The notes under the pieces: model-generated
What the model was told of the DNA's origin: nothing
The model's database searches: none
The model's input: only the letters and a program-made list of their open reading frames with translations
Program-made: the position numbers and the translations under genes
Shown here: positions 16,287-23,890 of the stretch, in pieces
Numbering within the stretch: the stretch's first letter is position 1
Layout of the letters: the number at the start of each line of letters is the position of its first letter
NCBI RefSeq assembly: GCF_044762665.1
Contig: NZ_JBIWES010000002.1
Location: 124,001-188,000, forward strand
Source of the DNA: Peribacillus frigoritolerans_B
GTDB taxonomy: Bacteria; Bacillota; Bacilli; Bacillales; DSM-1321
Reading direction: 5' to 3'
DNA: 64,000 nt

Positions 16287-16740
16287 TATTTCAAAAGAAC
16301 CGATTGTCATCCAGGAAGTGATTGATAAAGTAGTCAGTCGAAATGCAGGTGCCGTCACGACCTTTATTGGTACAGTGAGGGAAATGACGAAAGGAAAAAA
16401 GACTCTCTTCTTAATTTACGAAGCGTATGTACCGATGGCCATCAAGAAATTGGAGCAAATCGGATCTGAGATCAAGGAGCGTTGGCCTGATGCAGAAACG
16501 GCGATCACCCATCGTGTAGGTAAACTTGAAATCACGGATATCGCAGTGGTTATTGCCGTTAGTACGCCACATCGAAATGATGCATATGAGGCGAACAGGT
16601 ATGCGATTGAAAGAATTAAAGAAATCGTCCCGATTTGGAAAAAAGAACACTGGGAAGATGGGGAGACATGGGTAGGAAACCAGTTGGAAACCGTTCCATA
16701 TCCATCAGGGAAACCGGAAGAGGGGGATATTGATGATTAA
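16276..16740 (+). CDS. moaE: Molybdopterin synthase catalytic subunit MoaE
   Basis: MoaE with thiocarboxylated MoaD converts precursor Z (cPMP) to molybdopterin. The 154-residue protein has AVTTFIGTVREMTKGKKTLFL, ITHRVGKLEITDIAVVIAVS and the active-site lysine region VPIWKKEHWEDGETWV. ATG 16276 is chosen over 16267 since AAGGA ends at 16267. It overlaps both neighbours, which is common when subunits are made in fixed proportion. Confidence 0.94.
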   Translation: MNYNISKEPIVIQEVIDKVVSRNAGAVTTFIGTVREMTKGKKTLFLIYEAYVPMAIKKLEQIGSEIKERWPDAETAITHRVGKLEITDIAVVIAVSTPHRNDAYEANRYAIERIKEIVPIWKKEHWEDGETWVGNQLETVPYPSGKPEEGDIDD

Positions 16741-16966
16741 TGTACTTTTATTTGCCCAACTGAAAGATGAGCTAGGCAAAGAGACTCTTACTATAGAAGG
16801 AAATGGAATGAGTGTTGCCCAGCTAAAAGGAAAGATGAAGGTGGATTTTCAATTGGAGGGTCTTGAAACCGTGATGACAGCGGTCAATGAAGAATTTGCC
16901 GATGATGACACGATTTTATCTGATGGAGATACAGTTGCATTCATTCCGCCAGTAAGTGGTGGCTAA
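16733..16966 (+). CDS. moaD: Molybdopterin synthase sulfur carrier subunit MoaD
   Basis: A 77-residue ubiquitin-like protein ending in the required diglycine (FIPPVSGG), whose C-terminal Gly is adenylated and thiocarboxylated and then donates sulfur to MoaE-bound precursor. ATG 16733 has AGGGGG at 16721-16726; TTG 16730 is the alternative. The start overlaps the end of moaE by 8 bp. Confidence 0.94.
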   Translation: MINVLLFAQLKDELGKETLTIEGNGMSVAQLKGKMKVDFQLEGLETVMTAVNEEFADDDTILSDGDTVAFIPPVSGG

Positions 16967-16991
16967 AAGCGTCCGGAAGGGAGGATTCACG

Positions 16992-18011
16992 GTGAAAGAG
17001 CGATATTCAAGGCAGACTTTATTCGCCCCCGTTGGTGAAGGGGGACAATTGAAGATTATGAAGAAGCATGTCTTGCTTCTTGGTGCAGGGGCTTTGGGAT
17101 CTGCTAATGCCGAGGCCCTTACTCGTGCAGGAGTAGGGAAGCTTACCATTGTCGACAGGGATTATGTGGAGACCAGTAATTTACAGCGCCAGCAAATGTA
17201 TACGGAACGGGATGTCGCGGAGAAACTGCCAAAAGCAGAAGCGGCAAAGCGTCATTTATTTGATATCAACCATGAAGTTGAAGTGAATGCCATCATCATG
17301 GACGCAACTGCCCAGAACCTCGAACAGCTGGTTGGTGATGTTGATTTGATATTGGATGCAACCGATAATTTTGAGACACGGATGATTATTAATGATTTAT
17401 CACAAAAGCTTCATATACCGTGGATTTATGGGGCATGTGTTGGGAGCGTAGGGATGACTTTGACGATCCTTCCCGGGCAGACTCCATGTTTGCACTGTTT
17501 GCTTAAAGCGATCCCGATTCAAGGAATGACCTGTGACACAGGAGGGATCATATCACCAGCTGTAACGATGGTAGTGGCACACCAAACTGCCGAAGCTTTG
17601 AAAATCCTTGTTGAAGATTGGGAATCGGTACGGCCTGCACTTGTTTCTTTTGATCTGTGGAGAAATCAATACCAAACCGTTAAATTGACAAAAGCGAAAA
17701 AGAAAGATTGTCTCTCATGCGGAGAGCAGAGGACATACCCCTTTTTAACAATGGAAAATGCAACGAAAACGGCTGTTCTTTGCGGGAGGGATACTGTACA
17801 GGTTAGACCGCCAAAACCTTTGGAACTGCAACTCGAGAAATTAGCCAAAGATCTGGACGGCAGCGGTTATTTGGTGAAATTCAATCCATTTCTTCTTTCC
17901 TGTGAAAAAGCTGGGGAACGTATCGTCATTTTCAAGGATGGCCGGGCGTTGATTCACGGTACGAAGGACATGGTCCATGCAAAGGCTGCGTACCAAAGCA
18001 TCCTGGGATAA
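16992..18011 (+). CDS. moeB: Molybdopterin-synthase adenylyltransferase MoeB (ThiF family)
   Basis: MoeB adenylates the C-terminal glycine of MoaD using ATP. The 339-residue protein contains the Rossmann ATP site VLLLGAGALGSANAEALTRAG, the NLQRQQMY motif, DATDNFETRMIINDL, and two CxxC pairs (CLHC, CLSC) for the structural zinc. GTG 16992 is chosen because AAGGGAGG at 16978-16985 is 6 bases away; a GTG at 16956 would overlap moaD. It has an extra C-terminal section of about 80 residues after the E1 domain, and no rhodanese Cys motif is evident. ThiF for thiamine is the alternative, but context favours MoeB. Confidence 0.9.
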   Translation: MKERYSRQTLFAPVGEGGQLKIMKKHVLLLGAGALGSANAEALTRAGVGKLTIVDRDYVETSNLQRQQMYTERDVAEKLPKAEAAKRHLFDINHEVEVNAIIMDATAQNLEQLVGDVDLILDATDNFETRMIINDLSQKLHIPWIYGACVGSVGMTLTILPGQTPCLHCLLKAIPIQGMTCDTGGIISPAVTMVVAHQTAEALKILVEDWESVRPALVSFDLWRNQYQTVKLTKAKKKDCLSCGEQRTYPFLTMENATKTAVLCGRDTVQVRPPKPLELQLEKLAKDLDGSGYLVKFNPFLLSCEKAGERIVIFKDGRALIHGTKDMVHAKAAYQSILG

Positions 18012-18015
18012 TGAT

Positions 18016-18057
18016 TATAAAAAACGAGGCAGCCGGTTAAGGAGCCTCGTTTTTTAT
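18016..18057. terminator. Bidirectional terminator between moeB and the stress gene
   Basis: ATAAAAAACGAGGC pairs with GCCTCGTTTTTTAT, with A and T runs on both sides, separating convergent genes. Confidence 0.92.
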
Positions 18058-18085
18058 AATCCATATAGGGTAATGGTATCGGGTT

Positions 18086-18433
18086 TTAGTGTGTAACCCC
18101 GTCTTTATTATCTGGTTTGGAAGCAACGATGACTACTTTTCCTTCGTCAAGCACTTCCTCGTAACGTTCTGCCTCCATATCACTAAGGCCAAGGTTGCTC
18201 ATTCGATTACGAAGTTCATCTCCGCGTGATTTAAAGAGATTTCCGACGGTATCAAGGAAACCTTGTTCCTTCATGCCTACACCTTCTGTATTTGTATTCT
18301 CGGTAAGGTGTTTAGAACGGGTTTTATCATGGGCAAATAAATATACATCGTCTTTCGTATAACCTGATGTAACTAATTCATCGATTTTTTCCTTTGCTTG
18401 TAAACCGTTTTCCACTACATGTACTTGATACAT
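18086..18433 (-). CDS. yflT: General stress protein, YflT-like
   Basis: A 115-residue soluble protein with the YflT domain pattern: a short N-terminal ferredoxin-like part (YQVHVVENGLQAKEKIDELV, TKDDVYLFAHD) and a C-terminal amphipathic section ending VLDEGKVVIVASK. B. subtilis YflT and its relatives are induced by heat and general stress through sigma-B; their biochemical role is unknown. A promoter candidate matching both sigma-B and sigma-A lies about 92 bp upstream of the start codon. The ATG follows AAGGAGG with an appropriate gap. Confidence 0.87.
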   Translation of the reverse strand: MYQVHVVENGLQAKEKIDELVTSGYTKDDVYLFAHDKTRSKHLTENTNTEGVGMKEQGFLDTVGNLFKSRGDELRNRMSNLGLSDMEAERYEEVLDEGKVVIVASKPDNKDGVTH

Positions 18434-18524
18434 ATAAACTCCTCCTTGAATTTTATTAAGATTCTCTTGAATATAGGTAAATGGAATCTTGCTTATTACA
18501 GTTATTTGTTGGCTATAGTATTAT

Positions 18525-18550
18525 ATAACCTCATTTGGGCACTGATAAAC
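18525..18550 (-). promoter_or_regulatory. Overlapping sigma-B-like and sigma-A-like promoter of yflT
   Basis: On the minus strand GTTTAT, 14 bases, GGTTAT is close to the sigma-B consensus. Overlapping it, TTATCA, 17 bases, TATAAT (extending to 18520) is a good sigma-A promoter. Which one is used cannot be told from sequence. Confidence 0.55.
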
Positions 18551-18568
18551 ATTTATATCGAAGAATAT

Positions 18569-20002
18569 TTAGTAAGTGGTGAAGCGGAATACCTTCTGTA
18601 TGCGGTAGGTCAAGTATTTGAAGACAGGCAGTTTCTTTTGGTATTCACTGTAATCCACCGTGTATGTTCCGTTTTGATTTGTCCAGAGTCTATGGAAGTA
18701 GCTATCGACATCCTTGGAAACGTCCGCATCATTTGGAGCATGGATTTCAACATTCGCTTCAAGATTATAGTCATCTAGATTGCGTGAAGTATAATTAGCC
18801 GATCCTCCAAGAATAACGGTTTCATTAGCCCTTTGGATCATCATCAATTTTGTATGGAACTGTTCTTTATCTGTTTTGTACCAGCGGATCGAGATGTTTT
18901 CATCCCCCAGTTTTTCGAATTCGGCGGCAACCGGAAGATTGGGCAGCCCGATTTTTTCACTTCCGAATGCGTTTTGATTCGGATCCAATATCATTTCAAT
19001 CTTCACACCCCGTTTAGCTGCATCCGTTAATGCCTCGACAACCTCGCGATCGGCAATGTAGAACATGGCAAGATGGATCTTGTCACCATTTTCAGCATCC
19101 TTAATTGCCGTTAGGACATGTTTATTGATTTTTCCTTCCGTTAGCAGTTGTACCGATATCGGTCCTTTATCTGCTGATGTCTCCTTGAACTCAGGAAATG
19201 GCTTTGGTCCTCCCGAGAATTTCGAAGCGGCTTCTTCGGCTTTAACAAAATCGCCGATGATATTCCCGTCCATCTGGAAAGCAATATTGGAATGGAATCC
19301 ACTTGCGTCATGAGGATTGGCGGATGAGATGATGGCCGTTTTTTCAGTCGCGACCACTTTTCTGTGATTGGCTTTGATATTCATCAGTCTAAGATAGGAA
19401 CGCAAGGTGACCTTTGGTGCGCTTTTAGCCATTGGATTGACAATCCAGCCTTTCCCGCTTTCACCGAACCATTGGAAAAAGGTCCGATACACACCTGAAT
19501 AGAGAGGATTCGGATCCCGGAGGCGGTCTAAGTTGGTAACAATGACATCAATTCCATTTTTCTTCATCGTTTCCAATGCCTCTAAATGGTAGGCATTATA
19601 GGAAGTATTCACTTCATCAGTAATGAATATAACCTGGAGGTCAGGTTTCTTTTTCTTCTGTTCAACCAGATTATCCTTCAGTGTCTCGGTTAATTTCGGG
19701 AAGTTTATCTTTTCATCATAAAAAGCATTAAACAAAAACATATCGATTACGATATAAGAATCAGCCTCCTCTATGGCTTGATTTATGGTTTGGAAAATTC
19801 GCTGCTCATGTTGCAGATTCCCTTGTTCATCGTGATAGGAAAGGTCATAGATGAAATCGATATCCTCGACATGATGAACCTTCCCTTCATAAGAAATGCC
19901 ATCGGGGAGTGGCTTGTAGCTGTTATAGGCAATGACGATTGCAAGGACGATCAAAATGCTGACAAGCAGATAAAATCGTTTTCTTTTGTACCATTTTTTC
20001 AT
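18569..20002 (-). CDS. Membrane-anchored phospholipase D-like protein
   Basis: A 477-residue protein with an N-terminal basic stretch and one transmembrane helix (FYLLVSILIVLAIVIAYNSY), then two PLD halves. The motifs are NHRKVVATEKTAIISSANPHD and FHTKLMMIQRANETVILGG with SANYTSRNLDD, so both are present in HxK form, with the first having Arg between His and Lys as is usual. The catalytic domain would face the outside. PLD-family members can be cardiolipin synthases, nucleases or phospholipases; it is more divergent than the cls-like gene at 38.7 kb, so its substrate is open. The gene seems to have no terminator of its own before yflT. Confidence 0.83.
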   Translation of the reverse strand: MKKWYKRKRFYLLVSILIVLAIVIAYNSYKPLPDGISYEGKVHHVEDIDFIYDLSYHDEQGNLQHEQRIFQTINQAIEEADSYIVIDMFLFNAFYDEKINFPKLTETLKDNLVEQKKKKPDLQVIFITDEVNTSYNAYHLEALETMKKNGIDVIVTNLDRLRDPNPLYSGVYRTFFQWFGESGKGWIVNPMAKSAPKVTLRSYLRLMNIKANHRKVVATEKTAIISSANPHDASGFHSNIAFQMDGNIIGDFVKAEEAASKFSGGPKPFPEFKETSADKGPISVQLLTEGKINKHVLTAIKDAENGDKIHLAMFYIADREVVEALTDAAKRGVKIEMILDPNQNAFGSEKIGLPNLPVAAEFEKLGDENISIRWYKTDKEQFHTKLMMIQRANETVILGGSANYTSRNLDDYNLEANVEIHAPNDADVSKDVDSYFHRLWTNQNGTYTVDYSEYQKKLPVFKYLTYRIQKVFRFTTY

Positions 20003-20112
20003 AGGGAAGCCTCCAACATGGTTAAATTGCTTGCTAACTTTCTATTTTCCCACTTTTGGGGTATATAGAAACATAAATCGTAATCTATGGAAAAAGGCAA
20101 GGCGATGAAGTT

Positions 20113-20121
20113 TGATATAAT
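20113..20121 (+). promoter_or_regulatory. Extended -10 promoter of ung
   Basis: TGATATAAT is an extended -10 element (TG, one base, TATAAT) 36 bp before the ung start. No convincing -35 is seen, which extended -10 promoters can tolerate. Confidence 0.5.
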
Positions 20122-20157
20122 ATAGTAGTTTCAAAAAGTGGAAAGGGGCTGTGGCAG

Positions 20158-20838
20158 ATGGCAAAGCAGTTTTTAACAAATGATTGGTGGCCTCTATTGA
20201 AAGAGGAATTCAATAAAGAATATTACCAGGAGCTATGGGGATTTATAAAGCAAGAGTACAGTCAGCAAGTCATTCATCCGGATCAGGACGATATTTTCAA
20301 TGCACTTCACTATACCCCTTTTGAAGATGTAAAGGTCGTCATCCTTGGACAGGACCCTTACCATGGCCAGGGTCAGGCGCATGGCCTTAGTTTTTCAGTT
20401 AAGCCGGAGGTTCGCATCCCACCTTCTTTAAGAAATATCTTTAAAGAGTTACACACTGATCTTGGCTATGAGGTTCCGGATAATGGTTACCTGGTCGAGT
20501 GGGCAAAACAGGGAGTGCTTCTATTGAATACCGTCTTGACTGTCCGTGAGGGAGAGGCGCACTCACACCGCGGAAAAGGGTGGGAAATCTTTACGAATCA
20601 AGTTATTCGCCTATTGAATGACCGTCCGAAACCGGTTGTATTCATCCTGTGGGGGAAACCAGCTCAAACCAAAATGCCTTTGATTGATGAAACCCGCCAT
20701 AAAATCATTAAGTCCGTACATCCGAGTCCGCTGTCGGCTTCCCGTGGTTTCTTTGGCACCAGACCTTTTTCCAAAACAAATCAATTGCTGATGGAAATGG
20801 GGGAATCCCCAATTGATTGGAAAATCCCGAACCGATAA
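20158..20838 (+). CDS. ung: Uracil-DNA glycosylase, family 1
   Basis: Ung excises uracil from DNA, starting base excision repair. The 226-residue protein has the water-activating loop VVILGQDPYHGQGQAHGLSF at about residues 60-80, the LLLNTVLTVREGEAHSH stretch, FILWGKPAQ and the minor-groove loop HPSPLSASRGFFG. ATG 20158 follows AAAGGGG by 9 bases. First of a small group with a CxxC mini-protein, ywdI and ywdK, matching B. subtilis order. Confidence 0.96.
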   Translation: MAKQFLTNDWWPLLKEEFNKEYYQELWGFIKQEYSQQVIHPDQDDIFNALHYTPFEDVKVVILGQDPYHGQGQAHGLSFSVKPEVRIPPSLRNIFKELHTDLGYEVPDNGYLVEWAKQGVLLLNTVLTVREGEAHSHRGKGWEIFTNQVIRLLNDRPKPVVFILWGKPAQTKMPLIDETRHKIIKSVHPSPLSASRGFFGTRPFSKTNQLLMEMGESPIDWKIPNR

Positions 20839-20860
20839 TATCGGCAAGAAAACGAAACGG

Positions 20861-21025
20861 GTGAATTGTAGGGCGTGCCGCCATTTCTATATAACTTGGG
20901 ATCCCAGTTTTCCAAAGGGCTGCCGTGCTTTTCAATTCAAAACATCAAACCAGCCTTCTCTTGATGTTTTCCATTCTTCAGGACAGCCATGCTTGAAATT
21001 TAAAGACAAGCCAATGAAAAGGTAG
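20861..21025 (+). CDS. Small cysteine-motif protein, probably zinc-binding
   Basis: Using GTG 20861 the protein has 54 residues: NCRACRHFYITWDPSFPKGC, then RAFQFKT, and a late GQPCLKF. Four cysteines (CxxC plus two single Cys) suggest a zinc knuckle. The upstream part of the open frame is the antiphase reading of the ung 3' end, so a start at 20813 is rejected, though the ribosome site at 20861 is weak. Similar mini-proteins occur downstream of ung in other Bacillaceae, as I recall; the function is unknown. Confidence 0.72.
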   Translation: MNCRACRHFYITWDPSFPKGCRAFQFKTSNQPSLDVFHSSGQPCLKFKDKPMKR

Positions 21026-21108
21026 GAAATATGCAAGGTGTATTCTTCTCTGATTTTTGCTATGCTAGTTATGATAGTTTTGACCTGTATATAGACGAGG
21101 TGGTAAAG

Positions 21109-21366
21109 TTGGATATTTCATCAAGACAAATGTTAGATAAAATCGAAGAGCTTGCTATAAAAGCGAAACAGGCTAATTCAGAGGATAAGGTGCAGGGGTA
21201 TGTAATTGCCATTAAGTCCCTTTGTGAAGTGATGGTTGATGAAAAGGCTGCGAACATCAGCATACCGAAGCAAATCACATTGACCCAGCCCGTCATGTCG
21301 GCTACACCGAATGTAGAGCCGGTTAAAATGGATGAGGCCAATGGGGAGTCCTTGTTCGATTTTTAA
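21109..21366 (+). CDS. ywdI: YwdI family protein
   Basis: An 85-residue helical protein: DISSRQMLDKIEELAIKAKQ then EDKVQGYVIAIKSLCEVMVDE, which matches the YwdI family. TTG 21109 is selected because GAGGTGG at 21097-21103 is 5 bases away and family homology begins at DISS; the longer frame from 21031 adds 26 residues that do not look conserved. The function is unknown. It sits between the CxxC mini-protein and ywdK in the ung cluster. Confidence 0.8.
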   Translation: MDISSRQMLDKIEELAIKAKQANSEDKVQGYVIAIKSLCEVMVDEKAANISIPKQITLTQPVMSATPNVEPVKMDEANGESLFDF

Positions 21367-21389
21367 GTTAGGGAAGGGGAGCGAAATCA

Positions 21390-21758
21390 TTGAAACTGTT
21401 CATCATTTTAGGTGCATTGAATGGGTTTATTGCTGTGGCACTAGGTGCATTCGGTGCACACGGACTGGAAGGGAAAATTCCTGATAAATATTTGGAAACT
21501 TGGCAAACCGCTGTTCAATATCAAATGTTCCATGCGGTGGGTTTATTGGTACTCGGTTTATTGGCTGGGAAGATTTCTAGTCCGCTGATCAACTGGTCCG
21601 GCTGGCTTATGCTAATAGGAATTATCCTGTTTTCCGGAAGCCTATTCGTTCTAAGCGTTACGCAAATCAAAGTCCTTGGTGCCATCACACCGCTTGGCGG
21701 GGTTTCATTCTTGGTCGCTTGGGTCTTAATGATCATTGCTGCATATAAATACTTGTAA
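21390..21758 (+). CDS. ywdK: DUF423 membrane protein YwdK
   Basis: A 122-residue protein with four hydrophobic segments, starting KLFIILGALNGFIAVALGAFGAHGLEGK, the diagnostic N-terminus of DUF423, and containing WQTAVQYQMFHAVGLL. TTG 21390 is preceded by AAGGGGAG. The role is unknown. It is the last gene of the ung cluster; its terminator region is interrupted by the dispersed element described next. Confidence 0.9.
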   Translation: MKLFIILGALNGFIAVALGAFGAHGLEGKIPDKYLETWQTAVQYQMFHAVGLLVLGLLAGKISSPLINWSGWLMLIGIILFSGSLFVLSVTQIKVLGAITPLGGVSFLVAWVLMIIAAYKYL

Positions 21759-21765
21759 TGGAATT

Positions 21766-21787
21766 AGCTGATTGTCTTAGATCAGCT
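21766..21787 (+). terminator. ywdK terminator stem without its T-run
   Basis: AGCTGAT (21766-21772) pairs with ATCAGCT (21781-21787). No T-run follows; instead the dispersed element begins within a few bases. A near-copy of this stem, with a T-run, lies at 22095-22121. Confidence 0.65.
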
Positions 21788-22087
21788 GAGACTGTAGACA
21801 AATTCGAAGAAATCAAGAGTTTGTCTACAGTTTTTTTATGGCTTGTACAATATGGACGTTGATTTCCTCTACAGGCACTCGCTTTCCGCGGGCGTTCATG
21901 GAGCCTCCTAGGCTTGCGCCTGTGGGGTCTTCTCCCTAGACTCGCTTTTCTAAGCAGGAGTCTCGCGCCTTTCTCTCCAATCAACTTTGTTATAACATAT
22001 AGATAGAAACCATACCTGATGAGTTGAAGGTGTTGGTTTGGGAACATCATTTGATGAAAAAATGTTTTCCGAACCTCTTTTGTCTAC
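21788..22087. repeat. Dispersed structured element, copy 1
   Basis: The copy begins with a 12-bp perfect hairpin, ACTGTAGACAAA (21791-21802) with TTTGTCTACAGT (21820-21831) and a T-run. It then has TGGCTTGTACAATATGGACG, a GC-rich core at about 21871-21985 (CGCTTTCCGCGGGCG, GGAGCCTCCTAGGCTTGCG), and a second hairpin GGTTTGG/CCGAACC (22035-22075). It ends with TTGTCTACA, an inverted relative of its left end. The copy at 54.1 kb has the same two hairpins and order. The GC-rich core resembles a sequence I recall as frequent between genes in Bacillaceae. No protein is supported. Confidence 0.82.
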
Positions 22088-22094
22088 AAACTGA

Positions 22095-22121
22095 GCTGAT
22101 CTTCTTAGGTCAGCCTTTTTT
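22095..22121 (+). terminator. Terminator stem with T-run, right of the element
   Basis: GCTGATC pairs with GGTCAGC around six bases, followed by CTTTTTT. Its sequence is an imperfect repeat of the stem at 21766-21787 (18 of 22 positions alike over the aligned span). Confidence 0.8.
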
Positions 22122-22141
22122 GGAAAAAGTCATTCCAATTT

Positions 22142-22180
22142 AAAAAGAGCCTCAGAATCAAATAGATTCTGAGGCTCTTC
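22142..22180. terminator. Bidirectional terminator, serving gerQ
   Basis: AAGAGCCTCAGAATC pairs with GATTCTGAGGCTCTT around a short AAATA loop; on the minus strand it is followed by TTTTTAAA. Confidence 0.9.
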
Positions 22181-22195
22181 TTTAGTGGATTTTCT

Positions 22196-22726
22196 TCACC
22201 TTGGCGAATAGGTGGCAAGCCCAGCGCCTCCAAATGGATATTCATATTCGATTTCTTCATCAAACGTTATATAATCTAAGTATACCATCGGGATTAAGTA
22301 TCGTTTTCCCGTTTGAGGGTCGCTTATGATTAAATGATCGCGTCCTGCAGCCTCAATGATTCCTTTGAAGATCTTGGCATTCCATTCCTTGTTGTTTTCA
22401 AACGTTGTATAAACAGTGACCAATTTCCCTTTATTCAAACGCAAGATGTTCTCGATGTATGATTGTTCGACCGGAAGCATGCCAGGTATCTGCGGTCCGG
22501 TAGTGGCTGGACTCACCTGCATCGGCATTTGTTGTGGCGTGCCTGCCATAGTGGGCTGTTGTGGCTGGTATGGTGGTTGTTGGAAACCTTGCTGCGGGAA
22601 ACCTTGCTGCGGGAATCCTTGCTGCTGGTTAGGATTCTGCTGCCTTAGTTCAGGCTCATTATTTTCATAGGGGTAATAAGGGCTTCCTCCGTACGGGTAA
22701 TTACCATAAGGATTATTTTGTGACAT
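22196..22726 (-). CDS. gerQ: Spore coat protein GerQ
   Basis: GerQ is an inner-coat protein needed for germination in response to calcium-dipicolinate; it localises CwlJ and is cross-linked by transglutaminase Tgl. The 176-residue protein has a Gln/Pro/Tyr-rich N-terminal half with repeated QQGFP units at about residues 35-50, and a conserved C-terminal half (YIENILRLNKGKLVTVYTTF, KGIIEAAGRDHLIISDPQTG, YLIPMVYLDYITFDEEI). ATG 22726 is chosen since AGGAGG lies 7 bases before it. Gln-rich repeats supply likely cross-linking sites. No cwlJ is next to it. Confidence 0.93.
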   Translation of the reverse strand: MSQNNPYGNYPYGGSPYYPYENNEPELRQQNPNQQQGFPQQGFPQQGFQQPPYQPQQPTMAGTPQQMPMQVSPATTGPQIPGMLPVEQSYIENILRLNKGKLVTVYTTFENNKEWNAKIFKGIIEAAGRDHLIISDPQTGKRYLIPMVYLDYITFDEEIEYEYPFGGAGLATYSPR

Positions 22727-23104
22727 TGCATTCCCTCCTGAATTCAAGGTTTAGTTGATGCTGTGGAATTTGGACAATCCGAGAGTATGGACTGGGAGAA
22801 ACAGTGCGATTTATAGCGACCGGTAGTATTGTATATGTTTTCTGGACAATCCCCGGGTGGCTTAAAAAACCACAATGAATGTTAAGCGATACATAACGGC
22901 TGCCGTTCATGATATAAGCCATATCCTCTTGCCGGCTAATGAATAGAAGTAACGTTCCTTCACCTCGCTGGAGTCAGGACTTGCCTTGATCGATTTTCCT
23001 GAAGCTGAATGGGACTGTGAAAAAATAAATTCATCACTATTGAAAATGTATGGGATGAGGATTGGAATTATTCCACAGCAGGGGAAAATAAAAAGGAGCG
23101 GACG
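22727..23104. other. Intergenic region upstream of gerQ
   Basis: About 380 bp holding the gerQ ribosome site (AGGAGGG) and presumably its mother-cell promoter. A minus-strand CATATACAAT near 22834-22843 resembles a sigma-E -10 (CATACAAT), but no matching -35 was found. Open frames on either strand here lack ribosome sites or family features and are not called. Confidence 0.4.
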
Positions 23105-23134
23105 CAAAAAAAGCTTCCGGAAAACCGGAAGCCC
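23105..23134 (-). terminator. Terminator of hemQ
   Basis: On the minus strand GCTTCCGG and CCGGAAGC pair around TTTT and are followed by seven T. Confidence 0.9.
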
Positions 23135-23140
23135 ACAGCC

Positions 23141-23890
23141 TTATACGTATAGGAATGAAGATACATTTTCTTCAGGCAGGATATTGCCGACAAAGAAAGA
23201 ACCAAATGCAGCGTAACGTGCACTCACTTCATCAAAACGCATTTCATAGATTAATTTTTTAAATTGAAGGACATCATCTGCGAACAGAGTCACGCCCCAT
23301 TCATAATCGTCAAAACCGACAGAACCCGAAATGATTTGTTTTACTTTACCGGCATAACTGCGGCCAATCAAGCCGTGGGAACGCATTAAGCCTTTGCGCT
23401 CTTCCATGGAAAGCATATACCAGTTATCATCGCCATCACGACGCTTGTCCATTGGATAGAAGCATACATGTTTCGCTTTTGGTAGTATCGGATAAAGTCT
23501 GGAACGAACATGGGGGTTCTGGTAAGGGTCCTCACCATCTCCGCCAGCTAAGTAATTGCTTAATTCCACGACAGAAACGTATGAATAAGCGGGAATTGTA
23601 TATTCGGCAAGCTTCGTTTTGTTGAATTCGTTTTCGATTGCATTCAATTCTTCCATGGTTGGGCGGGCAAACATAAGCATGAAGTCCGCTTTTTGACCAA
23701 CGATGGAATATAGGGCATGGCTGCCTTCATTGTCGCTTTGTGTCATATTCCATTTATCCAGTAAACCTTGGAATTCTGAGATGGCCAATTGGCGTTCGTC
23801 ACTTGATAACGTTTTCCAAGAAGCCCAGTCGATCAGACGGAAATCATGTAAACAATACCAGCCGTCCAGTGTTTGTGCTGCTTCACTCAT
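23141..23890 (-). CDS. hemQ: Coproheme decarboxylase HemQ
   Basis: HemQ performs the last step of the coproporphyrin-dependent haem pathway of Gram-positives, the peroxide-dependent oxidative decarboxylation of coproheme III to haem b. The 249-residue protein of the chlorite-dismutase fold shows TLDGWYCLHDFRLIDW at the N-terminus, YSYVSVVELSNYLAG, FYPMDKRRDGDDNWYML and MRSHGLIGRSYAGKVKQIISGSVGFDDYEWGVTLF-type conserved segments, the last holding the proximal His region. ATG 23890 follows AGGAG by 9 bases; an upstream start at 23899 lacks this. Divergent from pta. Confidence 0.93.
   Translation of the reverse strand: MSEAAQTLDGWYCLHDFRLIDWASWKTLSSDERQLAISEFQGLLDKWNMTQSDNEGSHALYSIVGQKADFMLMFARPTMEELNAIENEFNKTKLAEYTIPAYSYVSVVELSNYLAGGDGEDPYQNPHVRSRLYPILPKAKHVCFYPMDKRRDGDDNWYMLSMEERKGLMRSHGLIGRSYAGKVKQIISGSVGFDDYEWGVTLFADDVLQFKKLIYEMRFDEVSARYAAFGSFFVGNILPEENVSSFLYV

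Noticed and set aside
21733..22050. Minus-strand frame of 105 codons across the dispersed element
   Set aside because: It runs through hairpins and the GC-rich core, is not preserved in copy 2, and has no ribosome site. It is best read as non-coding.
22713..22922. Minus-strand frame of 69 codons just before gerQ
   Set aside because: It overlaps the gerQ ribosome site in another frame and resembles no known protein; cwlJ was considered but no CwlJ motif is present.
22986..23216. Plus-strand frame of 76 codons ending inside hemQ
   Set aside because: It crosses the hemQ terminator and the 3' end of hemQ on the other strand, and shows no family features.
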